Assembly: GCF_946479275.1 (NCBI RefSeq)
Contig: NZ_CAMLFE010000001.1
Location: forward strand, 186,001 to 250,000
DNA from: an uncultured Bartonella sp.
Lineage (GTDB): Bacteria > Pseudomonadota > Alphaproteobacteria > Rhizobiales > Rhizobiaceae
Direction of reading: 5' to 3'
Length of the DNA: 64,000 nucleotides
The translations under genes were made by a program, and so were the position numbers. This document shows, piece after piece, positions 38,716-48,755 of the stretch (within the stretch, counting starts at the first letter, position 1; each line of letters begins with the position of its first letter). The notes below the pieces were generated by a model. That model did no database searches and was not told the DNA's origin. It saw only the letters and a list, made by a program, of their open reading frames with translations.

Positions 38716-41336
38716 TTGCGTAAGAACTCCAGAGGGTTGCCGTTTATCAGTGTTGTAACATCAAAAAGAACTTTGGCCGTTTCGAATCCTCCCGGACAAA
38801 TGAGGTAATGAGGAGACCACACAGGATCGAATTTATCTTTGAAAGCTTTTAAGCCGTCGAAATGATAGAGATCGCGCCCTCTGCGGTAAATGAACGATCC
38901 TATGCGTTGCCAACGGGCAGCAAGCCTATTTGTCGACAGACCAGCTAAGGGCGCCGCACCCAGATTGAACCATTGAAAACCCTGTTCCTTGCCGTAAAGC
39001 AACAGATTGGCGAATAATGCGTCCATCATCACTTTGGATACATTAGGAAGGTAACGCATCATATCCACAGTTATTTCGTTATGATTTCCGCTTTTCCAAA
39101 CATTAGCAAATGCAACTATCTGATTGTCTTTTGTCATTACTGCAACATCATAACGCTTCAAAAATTCTTCATTGAAATAACCAATAGAAAAGCGTTTTTC
39201 GGCACCCGATTTGGAAGCAAGCCAGGTATCTGACACATGGCGAAGCGCGACCAGATGGTTGCCCACCTCGTTTGCCGGAATGATGGAAAACACGAGACCT
39301 TCACGTACAGCTTTACGTTCAGCATAACGGAAAGGCTGACGTTTCGGCCCTTCAAGCGAAAAATCCGGAAGACGAACTTTTGCAACTTCGCCCAGTTTGA
39401 TCGCGGTCAATCCCATATCAAGATAGAGAGGTAAGTGGCTTGGCCCCACGCCATAAAAAACAGTTCGCAATGCCGCATCATCTGCGTGTTTTCGAAATTC
39501 CCAGGCAAGATCGCTAAAAACTTTCTCGTTGTTGCTGACCGGTTCACCCAAAGCGATCAGGCTACCACCTGATTTGCTGTACATAATGAAACCGTCTTTA
39601 TTTGGCGAAATCAAAAACTGTTTGTCGCCCAACAGAGCCAAAGCTGTATCCGACAAAGGAGATTGGGCAACAAGCTCAGGTATGCATTCGGGAATTGTCG
39701 TTGCGCGTTTTGAACGCTTGCGCAGAGGTCTATGGATGATATTGTAGAGCGCCGCTATAAAGACAACTGAAAATATGACAACGCTTGCTCTTAAAAAACG
39801 CGGCGCATTGGCGTTCCACGCAAAGCTCCACCATAATTCATTTGAATATTCGACATGACGGTAAACAAAAAAACCAAGCCATATAACAGCACATACGAAG
39901 GCTGCAATACTGGCAAGCCATCCCCAACTTATAGTCAAACCATTATTTAATGGCCGACGATAAAACGAGCGCTTGAACCCCCATAGAATCAAAGCAAACA
40001 CGCATAGAATAGTTGCTTCTTCCCAATCGAGTCCTTTGGTCAGACAAAAAACCGCACCTGCCAGCAATAGAAAAATGGTAACAAACCATGCATTGACGAG
40101 GCGTCGCGCCAATCCGTAGGAAACAACGAGAAGTGTCACACCGATGAGACTGGCAGCAAGATTCGATGTCTCGATAAATATCAAAGGCAATATATCGGAA
40201 AGAACATCAAGCCTTATCCGGCGCCCCGGTGTAACAACCGATATCAACATCACAACGCCGGCAAGAAAGGTCAGCCCGGCAGAAATAAAGGGTATCATCG
40301 GTTCGATAATCCGCGAGACTTGAGCAGCGCGTGCCGAGACACGCTTGCGTTGCCTGAACATTTCCCAAAATGCAATGCCGACAATTGCAATAACGAGCGG
40401 CAATATTGTGTAGATCAACCGGTAGGTTAAAAGAGCAGCCACACCTTGTGCATTTCCTGCAAGGCCAAGCCCACCAATCAAAATCGCTTCAAAAGCTCCA
40501 AGGCCACCAGGCGAATGGCTTACGACGCCGATAACAATAGCAACTGCAAAGACCAGATTGAAAGCAAGAAAACCGGTTTGTAAATCAGCAGGCATCAGCA
40601 CATAAAGCGTGGCAGATGCCGATGTAATATCGACAAGACCCGCAAAAATCTGCATCAAAGCACCGCGGGAACCGGGAAGTTTTAATGATAGCGGGCCGAC
40701 CTTCAATTCTCTTGCACCACCATAAAGCCACAAGATAAGAGCAACGAGGAGGACGATGATGGCGATACCGACAATTCGGTCACCGGTTAAATTGAGTGTG
40801 CCTAAAAGGGGAAGGTTTTCGGGCTCGAAGGCAAGTGCAAATCCGATGACTGTAAGTAAAGCAAACCACATCGAAAACCAAGACATGCTGATAATACGTC
40901 CGATATCGGCAAGTCCGACACCTTCGCCCGCATAGACGCGGTAACGGAGTGCGCCCCCAGTAAGGAACGAAAAACCGAGGGCATTGGAAACAGCATAACC
41001 GGCAGATCCTGCCAATGCCGCAACCGGCATGGTAATTTTGCCCGGAGCAATGGTGCGCGCGGCGACAACGTCGTAAAGCGCAATGCCGCAAAAACTTAGC
41101 GCGGTAAAAAATAGTGCGGTTAGTAACGTTGGAGTGGTGTAGCTTTTGAAAGCTTCAATTGTGTCATGTCTGGAAGTTGTCTTTAAAAGTTCCCAAAGGA
41201 CAAAGAAGGAGATGGCTGCGATTAACAGGCCGAACAAGGGAACAATAGAAGTTTTTGCCAGATGTAAAAGACGCGACGGCTCTTTTGGCGGAGTGGTACC
41301 AACGGCATTTTCATCCAGTTTATTCTCGCTCGTCAT
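38712..41336 (-). CDS. mprF: Phosphatidylglycerol lysyltransferase/flippase MprF (LpiA)
   Basis: An 874-residue protein with an N-terminal flippase region of many membrane helices (about 30-545), including SHSPGGLGAFEAILIGGLGL near 273-292. A soluble C-terminal synthase domain with GNAT-like fold runs about 565-874, with FRKHADDAALRTVFYGVG and GFQWFNLGAAPLAGL as recognisable segments. It transfers an amino acid, usually lysine from Lys-tRNA, onto phosphatidylglycerol and flips the product, lowering negative surface charge. In Rhizobium the lpiA gene is acid-inducible. ATG 41336 fits. It is first in the pair with acvB. Confidence 0.94.
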   Translation of the reverse strand: MTSENKLDENAVGTTPPKEPSRLLHLAKTSIVPLFGLLIAAISFFVLWELLKTTSRHDTIEAFKSYTTPTLLTALFFTALSFCGIALYDVVAARTIAPGKITMPVAALAGSAGYAVSNALGFSFLTGGALRYRVYAGEGVGLADIGRIISMSWFSMWFALLTVIGFALAFEPENLPLLGTLNLTGDRIVGIAIIVLLVALILWLYGGARELKVGPLSLKLPGSRGALMQIFAGLVDITSASATLYVLMPADLQTGFLAFNLVFAVAIVIGVVSHSPGGLGAFEAILIGGLGLAGNAQGVAALLTYRLIYTILPLVIAIVGIAFWEMFRQRKRVSARAAQVSRIIEPMIPFISAGLTFLAGVVMLISVVTPGRRIRLDVLSDILPLIFIETSNLAASLIGVTLLVVSYGLARRLVNAWFVTIFLLLAGAVFCLTKGLDWEEATILCVFALILWGFKRSFYRRPLNNGLTISWGWLASIAAFVCAVIWLGFFVYRHVEYSNELWWSFAWNANAPRFLRASVVIFSVVFIAALYNIIHRPLRKRSKRATTIPECIPELVAQSPLSDTALALLGDKQFLISPNKDGFIMYSKSGGSLIALGEPVSNNEKVFSDLAWEFRKHADDAALRTVFYGVGPSHLPLYLDMGLTAIKLGEVAKVRLPDFSLEGPKRQPFRYAERKAVREGLVFSIIPANEVGNHLVALRHVSDTWLASKSGAEKRFSIGYFNEEFLKRYDVAVMTKDNQIVAFANVWKSGNHNEITVDMMRYLPNVSKVMMDALFANLLLYGKEQGFQWFNLGAAPLAGLSTNRLAARWQRIGSFIYRRGRDLYHFDGLKAFKDKFDPVWSPHYLICPGGFETAKVLFDVTTLINGNPLEFLRK

Positions 41337-41530
41337 GTGAATCCTTTTACACCATTGATCAGTTTGTTAGGTCGCAGATTTAAAACACTATCGGTAAAAT
41401 TTTACGAATTGAATTTGTCATCTTTATGTGGATGACTCGCTTTTTAAAACTGTAAAGTTTCGTACGCTTGAAGGTTTTCATAGAGCTTAATATAAGATAA
41501 TACCGTTGCAAACATTACGGAACGAGACAG

Positions 41531-42325
41531 TTGTTTTCAGAATTATCGACATTCGGGGTATTTTTAGGCGGCGCGCTTTCATTCCTGTCGCCTTGTGTTT
41601 TGCCGCTCGTGCCTCCTTATCTGTGTTATATGGCCGGTGTTAGCGTTGAAGATTTCCGCAACAGCGACACCCGGAAAAAACAGCCCGTCCGTCTAGCATT
41701 GTTTATCGCAGCAATCGCCTTTTCATTGGGCTTTTCAACAGTTTTTATTGCACTTGGCGCGACAGCAAGTACAGTCGGGCATTTTATCGGGCAATATCGC
41801 GATATATTGGCGATGATTGCCGGAGTTATCATTATAATCTTCGGTCTCAATTTTTTAGGTGTATTCAGAATTGGAATGCTTGCGCGTGAAGTTCGTTTTC
41901 AGACTCGAAAAACACCTGCAGGCCCTTTGGGTGCCTATATTATCGGGTTGGCTTTCGCTTTCGGTTGGACACCCTGTGTTGGGCCGGTTCTTGGTCCTAT
42001 TCTAACTTTTGCCGGTACTAAAGAATCAGTTGGAGAAGGGGCCTTTCTTCTGGGGATATATTCGCTTGGATTGGCTATACCCTTCATTCTGGCTGCGTTA
42101 TTTTCGAACTTCTTTATGTGGTTTTTAAGCTCATTCAGAATGCACTTGGGAAAAGTCGAAAAAATCATCGGAATTTTGCTTATCATCGCTGGCATTCTAT
42201 TCTTAACGGGAGAAATGCAAAATGTTTCATTCTGGCTTCTGGAAAAATATCCGTCGCTAAGCAGCATAGAAGCGTTGAGCTGGTCCGATATCATGGCTTT
42301 TTTCCAAAATCTTTTCAGTCATTAA
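41531..42325 (+). CDS. ccdA: Cytochrome c biogenesis protein CcdA
   Basis: A 264-residue membrane protein with six hydrophobic segments that transfers reducing power from cytosolic thioredoxin across the membrane for heme attachment and disulfide reduction. The two catalytic cysteines are in FLSPCVLPLVPPYLCYMAG (about 19-37) and AFGWTPCVGPVLGPI (about 144-158). The start is TTG 41531 with GGAACGAG before it; the first downstream ATG would cut the first helix. It is divergent from mprF and followed by glmU after 11 bp. Confidence 0.92.
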   Translation: MFSELSTFGVFLGGALSFLSPCVLPLVPPYLCYMAGVSVEDFRNSDTRKKQPVRLALFIAAIAFSLGFSTVFIALGATASTVGHFIGQYRDILAMIAGVIIIIFGLNFLGVFRIGMLAREVRFQTRKTPAGPLGAYIIGLAFAFGWTPCVGPVLGPILTFAGTKESVGEGAFLLGIYSLGLAIPFILAALFSNFFMWFLSSFRMHLGKVEKIIGILLIIAGILFLTGEMQNVSFWLLEKYPSLSSIEALSWSDIMAFFQNLFSH

Positions 42326-42336
42326 CGAGGTAAATG

Positions 42337-43686
42337 ATGGTCCGTAGTTGTCTTTCAATAATTTTAGCAGCGGGTGAAGGCACACGGATGAAATCGTCTT
42401 TGCCAAAAGTGCTGCATAAAATTGCGGGCTTGCCGCTTGTTTGTCATGTCGTTCAACAGGTTCAAACGATCGGGAATAGTGATATTGCCGTTGTTGTTGG
42501 ACGCGGTGCGGATGAGGTATCATCGACTGTAAAAGAATTTTCGAAAACTGCAAATATCTATATTCAAAAAGAACGTCTTGGAACAGCACATGCAGTTCTT
42601 TCAGCGCGTGAGAAGTTGGCTGAAAATTTTGATGACGTGTTGATTGTTTTTGGTGATACACCGCTTATCGAAGCACAGTCACTGCAACGCGCGAGAGACG
42701 AAATCGCACATGGTGCTGACATCGTTGTAATGGGATTTAAAACCGAAAATCCTTCAGGCTATGGACGCTTGATCGAAAAAGATGGAAAACTTCAAGCAAT
42801 TGTTGAAGAAAAAGATGCAACTACCCAACAGAAAAAGATAAAATTCTGCAATGGTGGTGTTATGGCGTTGAGTGGCAAACTTGCTCTTTCATTGCTTGAG
42901 CAAATCAAAAATGAAAACGCAAAAAAAGAATATTACCTCACCGACATTGTAAAGATAGGCGTATTGCGAGAGCTTGATGTAAGGGCAATTTCCATACCCT
43001 TTGAAAATGTCATAGGTGTAAATACCCGTGTCGAGCTTTCAGAAGCTGAAGCTTTGTGGCAAAAACGCAAAGCAAGAGAGCTAATGCTGTCCGGTGTAAC
43101 AATGCTGAGACCCGAGACGGTATATTTTTCATATGACACTGAAATTGATAGAGATGTTGTTATTGAACCGAACGTATTTTTTGGCCTTCATGTGAAAGTG
43201 GAGACAGGTGTTGTTATTCACGGTTTTAGCCATTTGGAAGGAGCAATTGTCAGAGCGCAATCAGAGATCGGGCCTTATGCACGGTTGCGTCCCGGGGCAA
43301 TTCTTGAACATTCTTCAAAGGTTGGCAATTTCTGTGAAATCAAAAACGCGAGAATTGGAGAAGGCGCGAAAGTCAACCACCTGACTTATATCGGTGATGC
43401 TGTCGTTGGTGGACATACCAATATCGGTGCAGGGACAATAACTTGCAATTATGACGGATTCAATAAATGGAAAACAATTATTGGCGAGAATGCATTCATT
43501 GGATCCAACTCGGCTTTGGTTGCACCTGTCGAAATTGGCGATGGAGCTTATGTTGCTTCAGGCAGCGTAATAACCGATGAGGTTCCCCCAAACAGTGTTG
43601 CATTCGGTCGTGCAAGACAGATAAACAAGGAAGGACACGCAAATGCTTTGCGAGCGCGTTTTTCTGCATTAAAAAATAAAAAATAG
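42337..43686 (+). CDS. glmU: Bifunctional UDP-N-acetylglucosamine pyrophosphorylase/glucosamine-1-phosphate N-acetyltransferase
   Basis: A 449-residue enzyme for the last two steps to UDP-GlcNAc, precursor of peptidoglycan and lipid A. The uridyltransferase domain (1-225) begins with [19 protein letters not shown]. The C-terminal half (about 250-440) is a left-handed beta helix of hexapeptide repeats, with the active-site stretch [20 protein letters not shown] near 345-364. Two ATGs are possible, 42334 and 42337. The second sits six bases from GAGG and is preferred. glmS lies 158 bp downstream after a weak terminator. Confidence 0.96.
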   Translation: MVRSCLSIILAAGEGTRMKSSLPKVLHKIAGLPLVCHVVQQVQTIGNSDIAVVVGRGADEVSSTVKEFSKTANIYIQKERLGTAHAVLSAREKLAENFDDVLIVFGDTPLIEAQSLQRARDEIAHGADIVVMGFKTENPSGYGRLIEKDGKLQAIVEEKDATTQQKKIKFCNGGVMALSGKLALSLLEQIKNENAKKEYYLTDIVKIGVLRELDVRAISIPFENVIGVNTRVELSEAEALWQKRKARELMLSGVTMLRPETVYFSYDTEIDRDVVIEPNVFFGLHVKVETGVVIHGFSHLEGAIVRAQSEIGPYARLRPGAILEHSSKVGNFCEIKNARIGEGAKVNHLTYIGDAVVGGHTNIGAGTITCNYDGFNKWKTIIGENAFIGSNSALVAPVEIGDGAYVASGSVITDEVPPNSVAFGRARQINKEGHANALRARFSALKNKK

Positions 43687-43687
43687 T

Positions 43688-43708
43688 AATGGCAAAAATG
43701 CCATTTTT
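43688..43708 (+). terminator. Short terminator after glmU
   Basis: AATGGCA (43688-43694) and TGCCATT (43699-43705) pair around AAAA, followed by TTT. The AT-rich 7-bp stem suggests partial termination, allowing some read-through to glmS. Confidence 0.55.
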
Positions 43709-43844
43709 AAGATTTAAAAACCTGAAATGATTTTGCGTTCTAAAATATTCAAGACTAAAACCGCGGGGAACAAAGACGCTGATAAATTATTAATCAGCTT
43801 GTTATAAATCACCGAATTAATTTTAACCCGGAGCGAAGTTTTAT

Positions 43845-45668
43845 ATGTGTGGAATTATTGGAATCCTTGGTCATAGAGACGTGGCACCTCTGTTGCTTGA
43901 CGGGTTAAAAAGACTTGAATATCGGGGTTACGACTCGGCAGGAATCGCCACCGTCTATCAGGGGCATTTAGGACGCCTGCGAGCCCCCGGAAAACTTGTC
44001 AACCTTGAAGAAAAGTTACAAAAAACCCCATTAAAGGGCGAAGTTGGCATCGGTCATACACGTTGGGCAACTCACGGTGCACCGATTGAACGTAACGCTC
44101 ATCCGCAAATGACTAACAAGGTCGCTGTTGTCCATAACGGTATCATCGAAAATTTTGCCGAATTGCGTGACGAGCTTGTCGCTGATGGTTGCGTTTTTGA
44201 ATCCGACACGGATACTGAAGTTCTGGCTCACTTGGTGACGAGAGAAATAAACGGTGGATTAACACCCGTCGAGGCGATGCGCGTTAGCCTAAAGCGGCTG
44301 CGCGGTGCTTATGCCGTTGCCCTGATTTTTGAAGGTGAAGAAGACCTGATGGTTGCAGCGCGCTTTGGTCCGCCACTTGCTATCGGTTACGGTAAAGGCG
44401 AGATGTTTGTAGGCTCGGATGCAATCGCACTTGCCCCATTTACAGACCGGATTTGCTATCTTGAAGATGGTGATTGGGTTGTACTTACTCACAATAGTGC
44501 AACAATCTATGATGCGGATGACCAGATTGTTGAGCGTGAAGTGTCTACATCTTCAGGAAATGCTTTTCTTGTTTCAAAAAGTAATCACCGCCATTTCATG
44601 CACAAGGAAATGTTCGAGCAGCCTGAAGTCATTTCGCACACTCTTGCTCATTATGTGGATTTGGGGGCTGGCAAGGTCAATGAGGCTGCCAATCCGATAG
44701 ACTGGGCCAATATTGACCGTTTGATCTTTGCAAGTTGTGGTACAGCTTTTTATTCAACATTGGTCGCGCGTTATTGGTTTGAAAAATTATGCGGGCTGAT
44801 TGTGGAAAATGATGTTGCCTCCGAATTCAGATATCGTGAACCGCCGATGACCGACAAAACTCTGGCTATGTTTGTGTCGCAGTCGGGTGAAACGGCAGAC
44901 ACGCTTGCATCGTTGCGGTATTGTCGGGCAAAGGGGATAAAAACTGCAACCGTTGTCAACGTTCTGGAATCAACTATGGCAAGAGAGGCCGATTATGTAT
45001 TCCCTACACTTGCCGGTCCCGAGATTGGTGTTGCCTCTACAAAAGCGTTTACCTGTCAATTGTCTGCTCTGGCATCGGTTGTTCTGACGGCAGCCAAGCA
45101 CCGCGGAATGCTTGACCGAAAAACAGAACAGAAAATGGTTCAGCAGCTTGCAGAGCTTCCGAGGATTGTGACCGATGTTTTGAAGCTTGATAGTGATATT
45201 GAGGAAATATGCCGTGAATTAATGACGGTGAAGAACATCCTTTATATCGGTCGCGGTACATCATATCCGATCGCATTGGAAGGTGCATTGAAACTTAAGG
45301 AGCTTTCCTATATTCATGCTGAAGGCTATGCCGCTGGCGAATTGAAACACGGCCCAATAGCACTTATTGATGAAACGATGCCTGTTATTGTGGTCGCACC
45401 GCACGATCGCTGGTTCGAAAAGACTGTCTCCAATTTGCAGGAAGTCGCTGCTCGTGGTGGACGCATCATCTTGATTACGGATAAAGATGGTGCTGCTAAA
45501 GCAGGGGTAAGTAGTCTGTCAACGATCGTCATGCCTGATGTACCGGAGTTCATTGCGCCGATTGTCTATGCAGTTCCGGTGCAATTGATTGCTTATCATA
45601 CAGCAGTGCTGCTTGGTACAGACGTCGATCAACCGCGCAATCTTGCTAAATCGGTAACCGTTGAATAG
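43845..45668 (+). CDS. glmS: Glutamine-fructose-6-phosphate aminotransferase (isomerizing)
   Basis: A 607-residue enzyme making glucosamine-6-phosphate from fructose-6-phosphate and glutamine, the entry to amino-sugar synthesis. The N-terminal Ntn glutaminase starts with the catalytic cysteine in MCGIIGILGHRDVAP and has GHTRWATHGAPIERNAHP near 70-87. Two SIS domains cover about 280-600, with FVSQSGETADTLASLRY near 345 and the C-terminal LAKSVTVE that closes the active site. The GGAG-type leader is ordinary. No ribozyme-like glmS leader was recognised. Confidence 0.97.
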   Translation: MCGIIGILGHRDVAPLLLDGLKRLEYRGYDSAGIATVYQGHLGRLRAPGKLVNLEEKLQKTPLKGEVGIGHTRWATHGAPIERNAHPQMTNKVAVVHNGIIENFAELRDELVADGCVFESDTDTEVLAHLVTREINGGLTPVEAMRVSLKRLRGAYAVALIFEGEEDLMVAARFGPPLAIGYGKGEMFVGSDAIALAPFTDRICYLEDGDWVVLTHNSATIYDADDQIVEREVSTSSGNAFLVSKSNHRHFMHKEMFEQPEVISHTLAHYVDLGAGKVNEAANPIDWANIDRLIFASCGTAFYSTLVARYWFEKLCGLIVENDVASEFRYREPPMTDKTLAMFVSQSGETADTLASLRYCRAKGIKTATVVNVLESTMAREADYVFPTLAGPEIGVASTKAFTCQLSALASVVLTAAKHRGMLDRKTEQKMVQQLAELPRIVTDVLKLDSDIEEICRELMTVKNILYIGRGTSYPIALEGALKLKELSYIHAEGYAAGELKHGPIALIDETMPVIVVAPHDRWFEKTVSNLQEVAARGGRIILITDKDGAAKAGVSSLSTIVMPDVPEFIAPIVYAVPVQLIAYHTAVLLGTDVDQPRNLAKSVTVE

Positions 45669-45696
45669 AGCCTGAATTCAATTTACGTAAAAACAG

Positions 45697-45726
45697 TCAT
45701 TTCTCCTCGTTTATGAGGAGAAATGA
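45697..45726. terminator. Bidirectional terminator between glmS and the glycosidase gene
   Basis: A perfect 12-bp stem TCATTTCTCCTC/GAGGAGAAATGA surrounds a 6-nt loop. It lies between two convergent genes. Read on the minus strand it is followed by TGTTTTTAC, on the plus strand by TATTAATTT. Confidence 0.8.
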
Positions 45727-45728
45727 TA

Positions 45729-46643
45729 TTAATTTCCTGATTTTAAAACCTGATCCTGTCGTTCATAGGGAATAGTTACAGCGATAATAGGACCAAGTCC
45801 GTACCACCAGTCATAACGCTTCAGTTCGGGGGCATAGAGGCTTGATATTGATCCATCGAGAAAAAGTGCATTCGGCGTTTTCATTTCGTCGCGAAAAAAT
45901 CGTGCGAATTCATCAAAGTTCACTCGTCCTTCAGAGTTGACAAAAACAACTGTTCCATCTGTTCTGACGCCAACGCCGTTTCGATATTCGAGATAAGGCG
46001 AGTTAACAATAAATCTTGGGTGAATTTTGTTTTCGATGACGAGCATCGGTCCTGATTGAGTTGCAATATCGGGTTTGATCGCTGATTTTAGAAACCTGTC
46101 CGTATCCAGAACGCCGGCTTTTGGCCCTTTGATAAAGAAGATTCCGTTAGGCTTCATATGAAAATTTCCGGGTCCATCCTTTGTCGAAACTGGATGAATA
46201 GTTTTGCCGTTTTCAACATAAAGTCCGACCGCTGAAAAATCCTTGTGGTACATGCCGCCATTGACAGCAAAAGCAATCGTTTTCCCTTGTTCCCGTAAAT
46301 ATTTTTCAACGTTGCGAAAATACTTGAAAGGTTGACCGTTTGCATCATCGAGAAAGAGCGAAATATTATATTTTCCCGGATCGACCTCGCAGACGATATA
46401 AGACTTATTTTCGAATTTCTGGTGGTAGCAGAAATTGTGTGTGGCAGTTTTTTCTTGCGTTTCTTGAGGATTTTGGCCTTGTTGTTTTGGTTCGGTTACA
46501 ATGGGGGGATTGGAACCATGTGGGGCGGTGCCATCAGGTTTTTCTAACGTTGGTGTTTGCCTGAAAAACATAAAACTTCCCACTGTTACCAATAGTCCGG
46601 TCAGCGTTATCAAAAGCGGCGTGATGATATGGTTCTTTTTCAT
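45729..46643 (-). CDS. Phosphodiester glycosidase family protein (DUF2233)
   Basis: 304 residues with an N-terminal signal-anchor (ITPLLITLTGLLVTVGSFMF, 7-26) and a Pro/Gln/Thr-rich linker. An NAGPA-like domain runs from about 70 to the end. Family motifs are FAVNGGMYHKDFSAVGLYVE (about 124-143), GVRTDGTVVFVNSEG (about 225-239) and LFLDGSISSLYAPE (about 262-275). Relatives cleave phosphodiester-linked sugars, but the substrate here is unknown. Probably periplasmic. It begins 3 bp after recG ends, so it is likely cotranscribed with recG. Confidence 0.85.
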   Translation of the reverse strand: MKKNHIITPLLITLTGLLVTVGSFMFFRQTPTLEKPDGTAPHGSNPPIVTEPKQQGQNPQETQEKTATHNFCYHQKFENKSYIVCEVDPGKYNISLFLDDANGQPFKYFRNVEKYLREQGKTIAFAVNGGMYHKDFSAVGLYVENGKTIHPVSTKDGPGNFHMKPNGIFFIKGPKAGVLDTDRFLKSAIKPDIATQSGPMLVIENKIHPRFIVNSPYLEYRNGVGVRTDGTVVFVNSEGRVNFDEFARFFRDEMKTPNALFLDGSISSLYAPELKRYDWWYGLGPIIAVTIPYERQDQVLKSGN

Positions 46644-46646
46644 GTT

Positions 46647-48755
46647 TTATCCGGCTCGCAGTAATTTTATTGCCCCGTCTTGACGGAAAAGATAAAGCAG
46701 CAGCCGCAGTGCTTGACCACGCTCCGAAACAAGTTGCGGGTCTTTTTCCAGGATGAGGCGCGCATCCTTTCTGGCAATTGACAACAAATCGCTGTGAGCC
46801 TCAAGATCCGCTATGTGAAATTCAGGAAGTCCAGATTGTCGGGTTCCTAATACTTCACCTTCGCCACGAAGCCGCAAATCTTCTTCGGCAATGCGAAAAC
46901 CGTCTTGTGTTTCACGCATAACATTCAGCCTTGCCTCGGCAATTTTACCAATTGGTGCCTTGTAGAGTAAAATACAAGACGATTGTTTAACACCTCTTCC
47001 TACCCGCCCGCGTAATTGATGAAGCTGGGAAAGGCCAAAGCGTTCCGCGTGTTCGATAATCATGATGGATGCGTCAGGCACATCGACGCCTACTTCCACA
47101 ACGGTTGTGGCGACAAGTAAACGCGTTTTGCCTTGCTTGAAATCCTGCATCGCCTGATCTTTTTCCGGCCCTGCCATTTTACCATGAACAATTCCCACAA
47201 TATTGCCAAACCGAGCGTGAAGAAATTGAAATCGTTTTTCAACGGACGTAAGTTCCAGACTTTCAGACTTCTCGACCAGTGGACATATCCAATAGATCTT
47301 GTCACCACGTTCAAGTGCGACACTTACCCGTTCGAGAAGCTCGCCCAATCTCTCTTCGGGTAAAATGGCCGTGGTTACAGGTTTACGACCTGAAGGCTTT
47401 TCTTTTAATTGTGAAACATCCATGTCGCCGAATGCAGTCATGACTAAGGTTCGTGGAATAGGAGTCGCAGTCATGACGAGCATATCGGGACGGATGCCCT
47501 TGGCCAAAAGATTAAGGCGTTGATGGACGCCAAAACGATGCTGTTCGTCGATAATTGCAAGCGAAAGGTTATCATAATCGACACTGTCCTGAATAAGTGC
47601 ATGAGTACCAATGATTATCGCAGTTTGTCCGGTTCTGATGTCGTCGAGAATTTTTTCGCGGCTTTTACCTTTTTCTCGGCCTGTCAGCAAAACCGTTTTC
47701 AGGCCGATTTTTTCAGCTAAGGGGGCAATTGTTGCAAAATGTTGCTGTGCCAGAACTTCGGTAGGCGCCATGAGTGCGGATTGGCCGCCATTTTCGGCAA
47801 TTTGAGCCATTGCCATAAAGGCAACCACAGTTTTACCCGATCCCACGTCCCCCTGCAACAACCTCAACATAGCCTCGTTCGAAGCAAGATCTCGCGATAT
47901 TTCGGCAATGGCCGCTTCTTGACCTTTTGTCAAAGTAAAGGGCAGGGTGTGCAGGAGTTTTTTCGTATATGTGCCTCTTGGGGGATTGGATTTGCCAGCG
48001 AGTTTCTTGGTTTTGTGCCGAACTAACCCCAAAGCTAATTGACCGGCCAGAAATTCATCATAGGCAAGGCGTTTTCTGGGCAAACTATCGACACTGACAT
48101 CGGCGGGATCGACCGGTGTATGGATTCGGCGCAAAGCGACGCCGAAGGATGGAAAACCGGATTGTTTGAGCATTGTGTGATCCATCCATTCCGGTAATAA
48201 AGGCAACCGGTCAAGCGCTTCACCTATTGCACGGCCTAAAGTTTTTCCCGACAAACCGGCCGTTAGCGGGTAAACGGGCTCTATAAGTGGCAGTTTTTCA
48301 CTCCGCGATGCAGGAACGATATAATCGGGATGAACCATGGTAACATGGCCGTTAAATCGTTCCACTTTACCGGAAACAATAACTTTTTCGCCCTCGGGCA
48401 ATTGGCTTTGTAGCCAATTTGGTTGAGCATGAAAAAACACCAAGGTAATTTCCCCCGTGTCGTCATGACCGAATATCCTATAGGGAAGGCGTTTATTGGT
48501 GCTTGGAGGAGCCTGATGATAATCGACAATTATTTCGGCAGTCGTAACAGCACCGTCTAACGCAAAAGCAACGCCGGGGCGCTGTCTGCGGTCGATAACA
48601 GAGTGTGGCATTAACTGGATGAGATCGATAAGGCGGGGCTCGTCTTGTGCCGGATCGATGTTCAGGAGTTTGGATATCGTTAAACCGACCTTTGGCCCTA
48701 TGCCGGAAAGGCTTCGTATCGTCGCAAAAAATGGGTCAAGTAATGTCGGTCGCAT
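46647..48755 (-). CDS. recG: ATP-dependent DNA helicase RecG
   Basis: A 702-residue helicase that remodels stalled forks and branched recombination intermediates. It has the N-terminal wedge/OB region (about 1-240), then helicase motifs: Walker A LLQGDVGSGKTVVAFMAM near 300, DEQHRFGVHQRL (motif II) near 397, MTATPIPRTL (motif III) near 420 and QLRGRVGRGVKQSSC (motif VI) near 585. The C-terminal end is standard. The ATG opens MRPTLLDPFFATI. Confidence 0.96.
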   Translation of the reverse strand: MRPTLLDPFFATIRSLSGIGPKVGLTISKLLNIDPAQDEPRLIDLIQLMPHSVIDRRQRPGVAFALDGAVTTAEIIVDYHQAPPSTNKRLPYRIFGHDDTGEITLVFFHAQPNWLQSQLPEGEKVIVSGKVERFNGHVTMVHPDYIVPASRSEKLPLIEPVYPLTAGLSGKTLGRAIGEALDRLPLLPEWMDHTMLKQSGFPSFGVALRRIHTPVDPADVSVDSLPRKRLAYDEFLAGQLALGLVRHKTKKLAGKSNPPRGTYTKKLLHTLPFTLTKGQEAAIAEISRDLASNEAMLRLLQGDVGSGKTVVAFMAMAQIAENGGQSALMAPTEVLAQQHFATIAPLAEKIGLKTVLLTGREKGKSREKILDDIRTGQTAIIIGTHALIQDSVDYDNLSLAIIDEQHRFGVHQRLNLLAKGIRPDMLVMTATPIPRTLVMTAFGDMDVSQLKEKPSGRKPVTTAILPEERLGELLERVSVALERGDKIYWICPLVEKSESLELTSVEKRFQFLHARFGNIVGIVHGKMAGPEKDQAMQDFKQGKTRLLVATTVVEVGVDVPDASIMIIEHAERFGLSQLHQLRGRVGRGVKQSSCILLYKAPIGKIAEARLNVMRETQDGFRIAEEDLRLRGEGEVLGTRQSGLPEFHIADLEAHSDLLSIARKDARLILEKDPQLVSERGQALRLLLYLFRQDGAIKLLRAG

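Noticed and set aside
43709..43844. glmS ribozyme/riboswitch in the glmS leader
   Set aside because: The leader is short and AT-rich and has no ribozyme core; this class is not expected in alphaproteobacteria.
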